This document shows positions 49,001-62,806 of a DNA stretch of 64,000 nt, piece by piece. Position 1 is the first letter of the stretch, and the number at the start of each line of letters is the position of its first letter. The notes beneath the pieces were generated by a model. That model saw only the letters and a list, made by a program, of their open reading frames with translations, was not told where the DNA came from and ran no database searches. A program made the position numbers and the translations under genes. This DNA is from Sabellastarte sp. h YS-2021 (taxonomy: Eukaryota; Annelida; Polychaeta; Sabellida; Sabellidae): positions 84,472,706-84,536,705 of the forward strand of contig OZ024934.1 in assembly GCA_964017235.1 (NCBI GenBank), in the 5' to 3' direction.

Positions 49001-50521
49001 AGGTATCGAGGGGGTGATCATATGGCACATCAGTCCAAAACCCCACTTAAACTTCATCAATCTGGCTCAGATTTTCACAGGAAACTCAGTTCATATCACA
49101 CATTGATATTGTATTGTCTTGACTTACTCAGGAAACCAATTAAAAATTTCAATTTTCCGGGGTTTGGGGCCAGGCTCAGCCCCCCTCAAACTAGGAAATA
49201 TCAGGTATATCCTAATACAACCAATCTGAAGCTCTTCTTTAATTTTGCATATGTTTTAACAATAATTGAGGATATATTAGGCCCATTTGGAGCATTACAT
49301 CTCTGAAAATAAATTATTTCGCCCATATAGTGCTGTAAAAATGGTCAAAAATACATGTAAATTACACCAAACCAGTACCAAATATTGGTCTATAATGCTG
49401 AAATTTGGCCAGAATATAAGGTGGCACATACTAAATCTGACTGAACCGGTTTTAAAATTACATCTGATATAACAGTACCTATAGTTTGGCAATATTGGCT
49501 TCAGCTGGCCCCAATTTCGCTTCTGTGGGGCTGCATTAAGATATACTTAAATTTGACAAAGTAAGACAATTTTAAGGCTGAAAACCACATTGTTTGCTAG
49601 AGCTGGCGCCACTAAATGAGATTCCACAAGAATATTCCTTAATAAATACATAACTGGTCCAAAATACACGTATTGGAAGTGCAGGTATCGAGGGGGTGAT
49701 CATATGGCACATCAGTCCAAAACCCCACTTAAACTTCATCAATCTGGCTCAGATTTTCACAGGAAACTCAGTTCATATCACACATTGATATTGTATTGGC
49801 TTGACTTACTCAGGAAACCAATTAAAAATTTCAATTTTCCGGGGTTTGGGGCCAGGCTCAGCCCCCTCTCAAATTAGGAAATATCAGGTATATCCTAATA
49901 CAACCAATCTGAAGCTCTTCTTTAATTTTGCATATGTTTTAACAATAATTGAGGATATATTAGGCCCATTTGGAGCATTACATCTCTGAAAATAAATTAT
50001 TTCACCCATATAGTGCTGTAAAAATGGTCAAAAATACATGTAAATTACACCAAACCAGTACCAAATACTGGTCTATAATGCTGAAATTTGGCCAGAATAT
50101 AAGGTGGCACATACTAAATCTGACTGAACCGGTTTTAAAATTACATCTGATATAACAGTACCTATAGTTTGGCAATATTGGCTTTAGCTGGCCCCAAATT
50201 CGCTTCTGTGGGGCTGCATTAAGATATACTTAAATTTGTCAAAGTAAGACAATTTTAAGGCTGAAAACCATATTGTTTGCTAGAGCTGGCGCCACTAAAT
50301 GAGATTCCACAACAATATTCCTTAATAAATACATAACTGGTCCAAAATACACGTATTGGAAGTGCAGGTATCGAGGGGGTGATCATATGGCACATCAGTC
50401 CAAAACCCCACTTAAACTTCATCAATCTGGCTCAGATTTTCACAGGAAACTCAGTTCATATCACACATTGATATTGTATTGTCTTGACTTACTCAGGAAA
50501 CCAATTAAAAATTTCAATTTT
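43012..50521. repeat. Dimer/trimer higher-order repeat zone
   Basis: Seen: the variant CCCCAATTTCGC occurs in units near 44.74, 46.10, 46.78, 48.15 and 49.51 kb, at spacings of 1,365, 683, 1,365 and 1,365 bp. AAAAAATTCAATTTT marks units near 43.0, 44.36 and 46.41 kb. The zone changes from units like those of the mosaic zone to the strict 1,365-bp dimer that dominates to the right. Confidence 0.65.
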
Positions 50522-53500
50522 CCGGGGTTTGGGGCCAGGCTCAGCCCCCCTCAAACTAGGAAATATCAGGTATATCCTAATACAACCAATCTGAAGCTCT
50601 TCTTTAATTTTGCATATGTTTTAACAATAATTGAGGATATATTAGGCCCATTTGGAGCATTACATCTCTGAAAATAAATTATTTCACCCATATAGTGCTG
50701 TAAAAATGGTCAAAAATACATGTAAATTACACCAAACCAGTACCAAATGTTGGTCTATAATGCTGAAATTTGGCCAGAATATAAGGTGGCACATACTAAA
50801 TCTGACTGAACCGGTTTTAAAATTACATCTGATATAACAGTACCTATAGTTTGGCAATATTGGCTTCAGCTGGCCCCAAATTCGCTTCTGTGGGGCTGCA
50901 TTAAGATATACTTAAATTTGACAAAGTAAGACAATTTTAAGGCTGAAAACCACATTGTTTGCTAGAGCTGGCGCCACTAAATGAGATTCCACAAGAATAT
51001 TCCTTAATAAATACATAACTGGTCCAAAATACACGTATTGGAAGTGCAGGTATCGAGGGGGTGATCATATGGCACATCAGTCCAAAACCCCACTTAAACT
51101 TCATTAATCTGGCTCAGATTGTCACAGGAAACTCAGTTCATATCACACATTGATATTGTATTGGCTTGACTTACTCAGGAAACCAATTAAAAATTTCAAT
51201 TTTCCGGGGTTTGGGGCCAGGCTCAGCCCCCTCTCAAATTAGGAAATATCAGGTATATCCTAATACAACCAATCTGAAGCTCTTCTTTAATTTTGCATAT
51301 GTTTTAACAATAATTGAGGATATATTAGGCCCATTTGGAGCATTACATCTCTGAAAATAAATTATTTCACCCATATAGTGCTGTAAAAATGGTCAAAAAT
51401 ACATGTAAATTACACCAAACCAGTACCAAATACTGGTCTATAATGCTGAAATTTGGCCAGAATATAAGGTGGCACATACTAAATCTGACTGAACCGGTTT
51501 TAAAATTACATCTGATATAACAGTACCTATAGTTTGGCAATATTGGCTTCAGCTGGCCCCAAATTCGCTTCTGTGGGGCTGCATTAAGATATACTTAAAT
51601 TTGTCAAAGTAAGACAATTTTAAGGCTGAAAACCATATTGTTTGCTAGAGCTGGCGCCACTAAATGAGATTCCACAACAATATTCCTTAATAAATACATA
51701 ACTGGTCCAAAATACACGTATTGGAAGTGCAGGTATCGAGGGGGTGATCATATGGCACATCAGTCCAAAACCCCACTTAAACTTCATCAATCTGGCTCAG
51801 ATTTTCACAGGAAACTCAGTTCATATCACACATTGATATTGTATTGTCTTGACTTACTCAGGAAACCAATTAAAAATTTCAATTTTCCGGGGTTTGGGGC
51901 CAGGCTCAGCCCCCCTCAAACTAGGAAATATCAGGTATATCCTAATACAACCAATCTGAAGCTCTTCTTTAATTTTGCATATGTTTTAACAATAATTGAG
52001 GATATATTAGGCCCATTTGGAGCATTACATCTCTGAAAATAAATTATTTCACCCATATAGTGCTGTAAAAATGGTCAAAAATACATGTAAATTACACCAA
52101 ACCAGTACCAAATGTTGGTCTATAATGCTGAAATTTGGCCAGAATATAAGGTGGCACATACTAAATCTGACTGAACCGGTTTTAAAATTACATCTGATAT
52201 AACAGTATCTATAGTTTGGCAATATTGGCTTTAGCTGGCCCCAAATTCGCTTCTGTGGGGCTGCATTAAGATATACTTAAATTTGGCAAAGTAAGACAAT
52301 TTTAAGGCTGAAAACCATATTGTTTGCTAGAGCTGGCGCCACTAAATGAGATTCCACAAGAATATTCCTTAAGAAATACATAACTGGTCCAAAATACACG
52401 TATTGGAAGTGCAGGTATCGAGGGGGTGATCATATGGCACATCAGTCCAAAACCCCAATTAAACTTCATCAATCTGGCTCAGATTTTCACAGGAAACTCA
52501 GTTCATATCACACATTGATATTGTATTGTCTTGACTTACTCAGGAAACCAATTAAAAATTTCAATTTTCCGGGGTTTGGGGCCAGGCTCAGCCCCCTCTC
52601 AAATTAGGAAATATCAGGTATATCCTAATACAACCAATCTGAAGCTCTTCTTTAATTTTGCATATGTTTTAACAATAATTGAGGATATATTAGGCCCATT
52701 TGGAGCATTACATCTCTGAAAATAAATTATTTCACCCATATAGTGCTGTAAAAATGGTCAAAAATACATGTAAATTACACCAAACCAGTACCAAATACTG
52801 GTCTATAATGCTGAAATTTGGCCAGAATATAAGGTGGCACATACTAAATCTGACTGAACCGGTTTTAAAATTACATCTGATATAACAGTACCTATAGTTT
52901 GGCAATATTGGCTTCAGCTGGCCCCAAATTCGCTTCTGTGGGGCTGCATTAAGATATACTTAAATTTGGCAAAGTAAGACAATTTTAAGGCTGAAAACCA
53001 TATTGTTTGCTAGAGCTGGCGCCACTAAATGAGATTCCACAACAATATTCCTTAATAAATACATAACTGGTCCAAAATACACGTATTGGAAGTGCAGGTA
53101 TCGAGGGGGTGATCATATGGCACATCAGTCCAAAACCCCACTTAAACTTCATCAATCTGGCTCAGATTTTCACAGGAAACTCAGTTCATATCACACATTG
53201 ATATTGTATTGTCTTGACTTACTCAGGAAACCAATTAAAAATTTCAATTTTCCGGGGTTTGGGGCCAGGCTCAGCCCCCCTCAAACTAGGAAATATCAGG
53301 TATATCCTAATACAACCAATCTGAAGCTCTTCTTTAATTTTGCATATGTTTTAACAATAATTGAGGATATATTAGGCCCATTTGGAGCATTACATCTCTG
53401 AAAATAAATTATTTCACCCATATAGTGCTGTAAAAATGGTCAAAAATACATGTAAATTACACCAAACCAGTACCAAATGTTGGTCTATAATGCTGAAATT

Positions 53501-56500
53501 TGGCCAGAATATAAGGTGGCACATACTAAATCTGACTGAACCGGTTTTAAAATTACATCTGATATAACAGTATCTATAGTTTGGCAATATTGGCTTTAGC
53601 TGGCCCCAAATTCGCTTCTGTGGGGCTGCATTAAGATATACTTAAATTTGGCAAAGTAAGACAATTTTAAGGCTGAAAACCATATTGTTTGCTAGAGCTG
53701 GCGCCACTAAATGAGATTCCACAAGAATATTCCTTAAGAAATACATAACTGGTCCAAAATACACGTATTGGAAGTGCAGGTATCGAGGGGGTGATCATAT
53801 GGCACATCAGTCCAAAACCCCACTTAAACTTCATCAATCTGGCTCAGATTTTCACAGGAAACTCAGTTCATATCACACATTGATATTGTATTGGCTTGAC
53901 TTACTCAGGAAACCAATTAAAAATTTCAATTTTCCGGGGTTTGGGGCCAGGCTCAGCCCCCTCTCAAATTAGGAAATATCAGGTATATCCTAATACAACC
54001 AATCTGAAGCTCTTCTTTAATTTTGCATATGTTTTAACAATAATTGAGGATATATTAGGCCCATTTGGAGCATTACATCTCTGAAAATAAATTATTTCAC
54101 CCATATAGTGCTGTAAAAATGGTCAAAAATACATGTAAATTACACCAAACCAGTACCAAATACTGGTCTATAATGCTGAAATTTGGCCAGAATATAAGGT
54201 GGCACATACTAAATCTGACTGAACCGGTTTTAAAATTACATCTGATATAACAGTACCTATAGTTTGGCAATATTGGCTTCAGCTGGCCCCAAATTCGCTT
54301 CTGTGGGGCTGCATTAAGATATACTTAAATTTGTCAAAGTAAGACAATTTTAAGGCTGAAAACCATATTGTTTGCTAGAGCTGGCGCCACTAAATGAGAT
54401 TCCACAACAATATTCCTTAATAAATACATAACTGGTCCAAAATACACGTATTGGAAGTGCAGGTATCGAGGGGGTGATCATATGGCACATCAGTCCAAAA
54501 CCCCACTTAAACTTCATCAATCTGGCTCAGATTTTCACAGGAAACTCAGTTCATATCACACATTGATATTGTATTGTCTTGACTTACTCAGGAAACCAAT
54601 TAAAAATTTCAATTTTCCGGGGTTTGGGGCCAGGCTCAGCCCCCCTCAAACTAGGAAATATCAGGTATATCCTAATACAACCAATCTGAAGCTCTTCTTT
54701 AATTTTGCATATGTTTTAACAATAATTGAGGATATATTAGGCCCATTTGGAGCATTACATCTCTGAAAATAAATTATTTCACCCATATAGTGCTGTAAAA
54801 ATGGTCAAAAATACATGTAAATTACACCAAACCAGTACCAAATGTTGGTCTATAATGCTGAAATTTGGCCAGAATATAAGGTGGCACATACTAAATCTGA
54901 CTGAACCGGTTTTAAAATTACATCTGATATAACAGTACCTATAGTTTGGCAATATTGGCTTCAGCTGGCCCCAAATTCGCTTCTGTGGGGCTGCATTAAG
55001 ATATACTTAAATTTGACAAAGTAAGACAATTTTAAGGCTGAAAACCACATTGTTTGCTAGAGCTGGCGCCACTAAATGAGATTCCACAAGAATATTCCTT
55101 AATAAATACATAACTGGTCCAAAATACACGTATTGGAAGTGCAGGTATCGAGGGGGTGATCATATGGCACATCAGTCCAAAACCCCACTTAAACTTCATT
55201 AATCTGGCTCAGATTGTCACAGGAAACTCAGTTCATATCACACATTGATATTGTATTGGCTTGACTTACTCAGGAAACCAATTAAAAATTTCAATTTTCC
55301 GGGGTTTGGGGCCAGGCTCAGCCCCCTCTCAAATTAGGAAATATCAGGTATATCCTAATACAACCAATCTGAAGCTCTTCTTTAATTTTGCATATGTTTT
55401 AACAATAATTGAGGATATATTAGGCCCATTTGGAGCATTACATCTCTGAAAATAAATTATTTCACCCATATAGTGCTGTAAAAATGGTCAAAAATACATG
55501 TAAATTACACCAAACCAGTACCAAATACTGGTCTATAATGCTGAAATTTGGCCAGAATATAAGGTGGCACATACTAAATCTGACTGAACCGGTTTTAAAA
55601 TTACATCTGATATAACAGTACCTATAGTTTGGCAATATTGGCTTCAGCTGGCCCCAAATTCGCTTCTGTGGGGCTGCATTAAGATATACTTAAATTTGTC
55701 AAAGTAAGACAATTTTAAGGCTGAAAACCATATTGTTTGCTAGAGCTGGCGCCACTAAATGAGATTCCACAACAATATTCCTTAATAAATACATAACTGG
55801 TCCAAAATACACGTATTGGAAGTGCAGGTATCGAGGGGGTGATCATATGGCACATCAGTCCAAAACCCCACTTAAACTTCATCAATCTGGCTCAGATTTT
55901 CACAGGAAACTCAGTTCATATCACACATTGATATTGTATTGTCTTGACTTACTCAGGAAACCAATTAAAAATTTCAATTTTCCGGGGTTTGGGGCCAGGC
56001 TCAGCCCCCCTCAAACTAGGAAATATCAGGTATATCCTAATACAACCAATCTGAAGCTCTTCTTTAATTTTGCATATGTTTTAACAATAATTGAGGATAT
56101 ATTAGGCCCATTTGGAGCATTACATCTCTGAAAATAAATTATTTCACCCATATAGTGCTGTAAAAATGGTCAAAAATACATGTAAATTACACCAAACCAG
56201 TACCAAATGTTGGTCTATAATGCTGAAATTTGGCCAGAATATAAGGTGGCACATACTAAATCTGACTGAACCGGTTTTAAAATTACATCTGATATAACAG
56301 TATCTATAGTTTGGCAATATTGGCTTTAGCTGGCCCCAAATTCGCTTCTGTGGGGCTGCATTAAGATATACTTAAATTTGGCAAAGTAAGACAATTTTAA
56401 GGCTGAAAACCATATTGTTTGCTAGAGCTGGCGCCACTAAATGAGATTCCACAAGAATATTCCTTAAGAAATACATAACTGGTCCAAAATACACGTATTG

Positions 56501-59500
56501 GAAGTGCAGGTATCGAGGGGGTGATCATATGGCACATCAGTCCAAAACCCCAATTAAACTTCATCAATCTGGCTCAGATTTTCACAGGAAACTCAGTTCA
56601 TATCACACATTGATATTGTATTGTCTTGACTTACTCAGGAAACCAATTAAAAATTTCAATTTTCCGGGGTTTGGGGCCAGGCTCAGCCCCCTCTCAAATT
56701 AGGAAATATCAGGTATATCCTAATACAACCAATCTGAAGCTCTTCTTTAATTTTGCATATGTTTTAACAATAATTGAGGATATATTAGGCCCATTTGGAG
56801 CATTACATCTCTGAAAATAAATTATTTCACCCATATAGTGCTGTAAAAATGGTCAAAAATACATGTAAATTACACCAAACCAGTACCAAATACTGGTCTA
56901 TAATGCTGAAATTTGGCCAGAATATAAGGTGGCACATACTAAATCTGACTGAACCGGTTTTAAAATTACATCTGATATAACAGTACCTATAGTTTGGCAA
57001 TATTGGCTTCAGCTGGCCCCAAATTCGCTTCTGTGGGGCTGCATTAAGATATACTTAAATTTGGCAAAGTAAGACAATTTTAAGGCTGAAAACCATATTG
57101 TTTGCTAGAGCTGGCGCCACTAAATGAGATTCCACAACAATATTCCTTAATAAATACATAACTGGTCCAAAATACACGTATTGGAAGTGCAGGTATCGAG
57201 GGGGTGATCATATGGCACATCAGTCCAAAACCCCACTTAAACTTCATCAATCTGGCTCAGATTTTCACAGGAAACTCAGTTCATATCACACATTGATATT
57301 GTATTGTCTTGACTTACTCAGGAAACCAATTAAAAATTTCAATTTTCCGGGGTTTGGGGCCAGGCTCAGCCCCCCTCAAAGTAGGAAATATCAGGTATAT
57401 CCTAATACAACCAATCTGAAGCTCTTCTTTAATTTTGCATATGTTTTAACAATAATTGAGGATATATTAGGCCCATTTGGAGCATTACATCTCTGAAAAT
57501 AAATTATTTCACCCATATAGTGCTGTAAAAATGGTCAAAAATACATGTAAATTACACCAAACCAGTACCAAATGTTGGTCTATAATGCTGAAATTTGGCC
57601 AGAATATAAGGTGGCACATACTAAATCTGACTGAACCGGTTTTAAAATTACATCTGATATAACAGTATCTATAGTTTGGCAATATTGGCTTTAGCTGGCC
57701 CCAAATTCGCTTCTGTGGGGCTGCATTAAGATATACTTAAATTTGGCAAAGTAAGACAATTTTAAGGCTGAAAACCATATTGTTTGCTAGAGCTGGCGCC
57801 ACTAAATGAGATTCCACAAGAATATTCCTTAAGAAATACATAACTGGTCCAAAATACACGTATTGGAAGTGCAGGTATCGAGGGGGTGATCATATGGCAC
57901 ATCAGTCCAAAACCCCACTTAAACTTCATCAATCTGGCTCAGATTTTCACAGGAAACTCAGTTCATATCACACATTGATATTGTATTGGCTTGACTTACT
58001 CAGGAAACCAATTAAAAATTTCAATTTTCCGGGGTTTGGGGCCAGGCTCAGCCCCCTCTCAAATTAGGAAATATCAGGTATATCCTAATACAACCAATCT
58101 GAAGCTCTTCTTTAATTTTGCATATGTTTTAACAATAATTGAGGATATATTAGGCCCATTTGGAGCATTACATCTCTGAAAATAAATTATTTCACCCATA
58201 TAGTGCTGTAAAAATGGTCAAAAATACATGTAAATTACACCAAACCAGTACCAAATGTTGGTCTATAATGCTGAAATTTGGCCAGAATATAAGGTGGCAC
58301 ATACTAAATCTGACTGAACCGGTTTTAAAATTACATCTGATATAACAGTACCTATAGTTTGGCAATATTGGCTTCAGCTGGCCCCAAATTCGCTTCTGTG
58401 GGGCTGCATTAAGATATACTTAAATTTGTCAAAGTAAGACAATTTTAAGGCTGAAAACCATATTGTTTGCTAGAGCTGGCGCCACTAAATGAGATTCCAC
58501 AACAATATTCCTTAATAAATACATAACTGGTCCAAAATACACGTATTGGAAGTGCAGGTATCGAGGGGGTGATCATATGGCACATCAGTCCAAAACCCCA
58601 CTTAAACTTCATCAATCTGGCTCAGATTTTCACAGGAAACTCAGTTCATATCACACATTGATATTGTATTGTCTTGACTTACTCAGGAAACCAATTAAAA
58701 ATTTCAATTTTCCGGGGTTTGGGGCCAGGCTCAGCCCCCCTCAAACTAGGAAATATCAGGTATATCCTAATACAACCAATCTGAAGCTCTTCTTTAATTT
58801 TGCATATGTTTTAACAATAATTGAGGATATATTAGGCCCATTTGGAGCATTACATCTCTGAAAATAAATTATTTCACCCATATAGTGCTGTAAAAATGGT
58901 CAAAAATACATGTAAATTACACCAAACCAGTACCAAATGTTGGTCTATAATGCTGAAATTTGGCCAGAATATAAGGTGGCACATACTAAATCTGACTGAA
59001 CCGGTTTTAAAATTACATCTGATATAACAGTACCTATAGTTTGGCAATATTGGCTTCAGCTGGCCCCAAATTCGCTTCTGTGGGGCTGCATTAAGATATA
59101 CTTAAATTTGACAAAGTAAGACAATTTTAAGGCTGAAAACCACATTGTTTGCTAGAGCTGGCGCCACTAAATGAGATTCCACAAGAATATTCCTTAATAA
59201 ATACATAACTGGTCCAAAATACACGTATTGGAAGTGCAGGTATCGAGGGGGTGATCATATGGCACATCAGTCCAAAACCCCACTTAAACTTCATTAATCT
59301 GGCTCAGATTGTCACAGGAAACTCAGTTCATATCACACATTGATATTGTATTGGCTTGACTTACTCAGGAAACCAATTAAAAATTTCAATTTTCCGGGGT
59401 TTGGGGCCAGGCTCAGCCCCCTCTCAAATTAGGAAATATCAGGTATATCCTAATACAACCAATCTGAAGCTCTTCTTTAATTTTGCATATGTTTTAACAA

Positions 59501-62500
59501 TAATTGAGGATATATTAGGCCCATTTGGAGCATTACATCTCTGAAAATAAATTATTTCACCCATATAGTGCTGTAAAAATGGTCAAAAATACATGTAAAT
59601 TACACCAAACCAGTACCAAATACTGGTCTATAATGCTGAAATTTGGCCAGAATATAAGGTGGCACATACTAAATCTGACTGAACCGGTTTTAAAATTACA
59701 TCTGATATAACAGTACCTATAGTTTGGCAATATTGGCTTCAGCTGGCCCCAAATTCGCTTCTGTGGGGCTGCATTAAGATATACTTAAATTTGTCAAAGT
59801 AAGACAATTTTAAGGCTGAAAACCATATTGTTTGCTAGAGCTGGCGCCACTAAATGAGATTCCACAACAATATTCCTTAATAAATACATAACTGGTCCAA
59901 AATACACGTATTGGAAGTGCAGGTATCGAGGGGGTGATCATATGGCACATCAGTCCAAAACCCCACTTAAACTTCATCAATCTGGCTCAGATTTTCACAG
60001 GAAACTCAGTTCATATCACACATTGATATTGTATTGTCTTGACTTACTCAGGAAACCAATTAAAAATTTCAATTTTCCGGGGTTTGGGGCCAGGCTCAGC
60101 CCCCCTCAAACTAGGAAATATCAGGTATATCCTAATACAACCAATCTGAAGCTCTTCTTTAATTTTGCATATGTTTTAACAATAATTGAGGATATATTAG
60201 GCCCATTTGGAGCATTACATCTCTGAAAATAAATTATTTCACCCATATAGTGCTGTAAAAATGGTCAAAAATACATGTAAATTACACCAAACCAGTACCA
60301 AATGTTGGTCTATAATGCTGAAATTTGGCCAGAATATAAGGTGGCACATACTAAATCTGACTGAACCGGTTTTAAAATTACATCTGATATAACAGTATCT
60401 ATAGTTTGGCAATATTGGCTTTAGCTGGCCCCAAATTCGCTTCTGTGGGGCTGCATTAAGATATACTTAAATTTGGCAAAGTAAGACAATTTTAAGGCTG
60501 AAAACCATATTGTTTGCTAGAGCTGGCGCCACTAAATGAGATTCCACAAGAATATTCCTTAAGAAATACATAACTGGTCCAAAATACACGTATTGGAAGT
60601 GCAGGTATCGAGGGGGTGATCATATGGCACATCAGTCCAAAACCCCAATTAAACTTCATCAATCTGGCTCAGATTTTCACAGGAAACTCAGTTCATATCA
60701 CACATTGATATTGTATTGTCTTGACTTACTCAGGAAACCAATTAAAAATTTCAATTTTCCGGGGTTTGGGGCCAGGCTCAGCCCCCTCTCAAATTAGGAA
60801 ATATCAGGTATATCCTAATACAACCAATCTGAAGCTCTTCTTTAATTTTGCATATGTTTTAACAATAATTGAGGATATATTAGGCCCATTTGGAGCATTA
60901 CATCTCTGAAAATAAATTATTTCACCCATATAGTGCTGTAAAAATGGTCAAAAATACATGTAAATTACACCAAACCAGTACCAAATACTGGTCTATAATG
61001 CTGAAATTTGGCCAGAATATAAGGTGGCACATACTAAATCTGACTGAACCGGTTTTAAAATTACATCTGATATAACAGTACCTATAGTTTGGCAATATTG
61101 GCTTCAGCTGGCCCCAAATTCGCTTCTGTGGGGCTGCATTAAGATATACTTAAATTTGGCAAAGTAAGACAATTTTAAGGCTGAAAACCATATTGTTTGC
61201 TAGAGCTGGCGCCACTAAATGAGATTCCACAACAATATTCCTTAATAAATACATAACTGGTCCAAAATACACGTATTGGAAGTGCAGGTATCGAGGGGGT
61301 GATCATATGGCACATCAGTCCAAAACCCCACTTAAACTTCATCAATCTGGCTCAGATTTTCACAGGAAACTCAGTTCATATCACACATTGATATTGTATT
61401 GTCTTGACTTACTCAGGAAACCAATTAAAAATTTCAATTTTCCGGGGTTTGGGGCCAGGCTCAGCCCCCCTCAAACTAGGAAATATCAGGTATATCCTAA
61501 TACAACCAATCTGAAGCTCTTCTTTAATTTTGCATATGTTTTAACAATAATTGAGGATATATTAGGCCCATTTGGAGCATTACATCTCTGAAAATAAATT
61601 ATTTCACCCATATAGTGCTGTAAAAATGGTCAAAAATACATGTAAATTACACCAAACCAGTACCAAATGTTGGTCTATAATGCTGAAATTTGGCCAGAAT
61701 ATAAGGTGGCACATACTAAATCTGACTGAACCGGTTTTAAAATTACATCTGATATAACAGTATCTATAGTTTGGCAATATTGGCTTTAGCTGGCCCCAAA
61801 TTCGCTTCTGTGGGGCTGCATTAAGATATACTTAAATTTGGCAAAGTAAGACAATTTTAAGGCTGAAAACCATATTGTTTGCTAGAGCTGGCGCCACTAA
61901 ATGAGATTCCACAACAATATTCCTTAAGAAATACATAACTGGTCCAAAATACACGTATTGGAAGTGCAGGTATCGAGGGGGTGATCATATGGCACATCAG
62001 TCCAAAACCCCACTTAAACTTCATCAATCTGGCTCAGATTTTCACAGGAAACTCAGTTCATATCACACATTGATATTGTATTGGCTTGACTTACTCAGGA
62101 AACCAATTAAAAATTTCAATTTTCCGGGGTTTGGGGCCAGGCTCAGCCCCCTCTCAAATTAGGAAATATCAGGTATATCCTAATACAACCAATCTGAAGC
62201 TCTTCTTTAATTTTGCATATGTTTTAACAATAATTGAGGATATATTAGGCCCATTTGGAGCATTACATCTCTGAAAATAAATTATTTCACCCATATAGTG
62301 CTGTAAAAATGGTCAAAAATACATGTAAATTACACCAAACCAGTACCAAATGTTGGTCTATAATGCTGAAATTTGGCCAGAATATAAGGTGGCACATACT
62401 AAATCTGACTGAACCGGTTTTAAAATTACATCTGATATAACAGTATCTATAGTTTGGCAATATTGGCTTTAGCTGGCCCCAAATTCGCTTCTGTGGGGCT

Positions 62501-62806
62501 GCATTAAGATATACTTAAATTTGGCAAAGTAAGACAATTTTAAGGCTGAAAACCATATTGTTTGCTAGAGCTGGCGCCACTAAATGAGATTCCACAAGAA
62601 TATTCCTTAAGAAATACATAACTGGTCCAAAATACACGTATTGGAAGTGCAGGTATCGAGGGGGTGATCATATGGCACATCAGTCCAAAACCCCACTTAA
62701 ACTTCATCAATCTGGCTCAGATTTTCACAGGAAACTCAGTTCATATCACACATTGATATTGTATTGTCTTGACTTACTCAGGAAACCAATTAAAAATTTC
62801 AATTTT
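50522..62806. repeat. Three tandem copies of a six-unit HOR (4,095 bp)
   Basis: Seen: two rare variants mark the period. TTCATTAATCTGG starts at 51101, 55196 and 59291. CCCCAATTAAAC places its last C at 52456, 56551 and 60646. Both sets are exactly 4,095 bp apart. HOR copies begin at 50522, 54617 and 58712. Each is made of three 1,365-bp dimers. The pattern is not continued at 62807, where the unit carries different alleles (CAAATACTGG, TTTGTCAAAG). Confidence 0.85.

Noticed and set aside
48953-49306. 117-codon open frame, longer than its equivalents in other units
   Set aside because: It begins on a TTG created by one substitution (CAATATTGCTTAA instead of CAATATTCCTTAA). The longer length is accidental.
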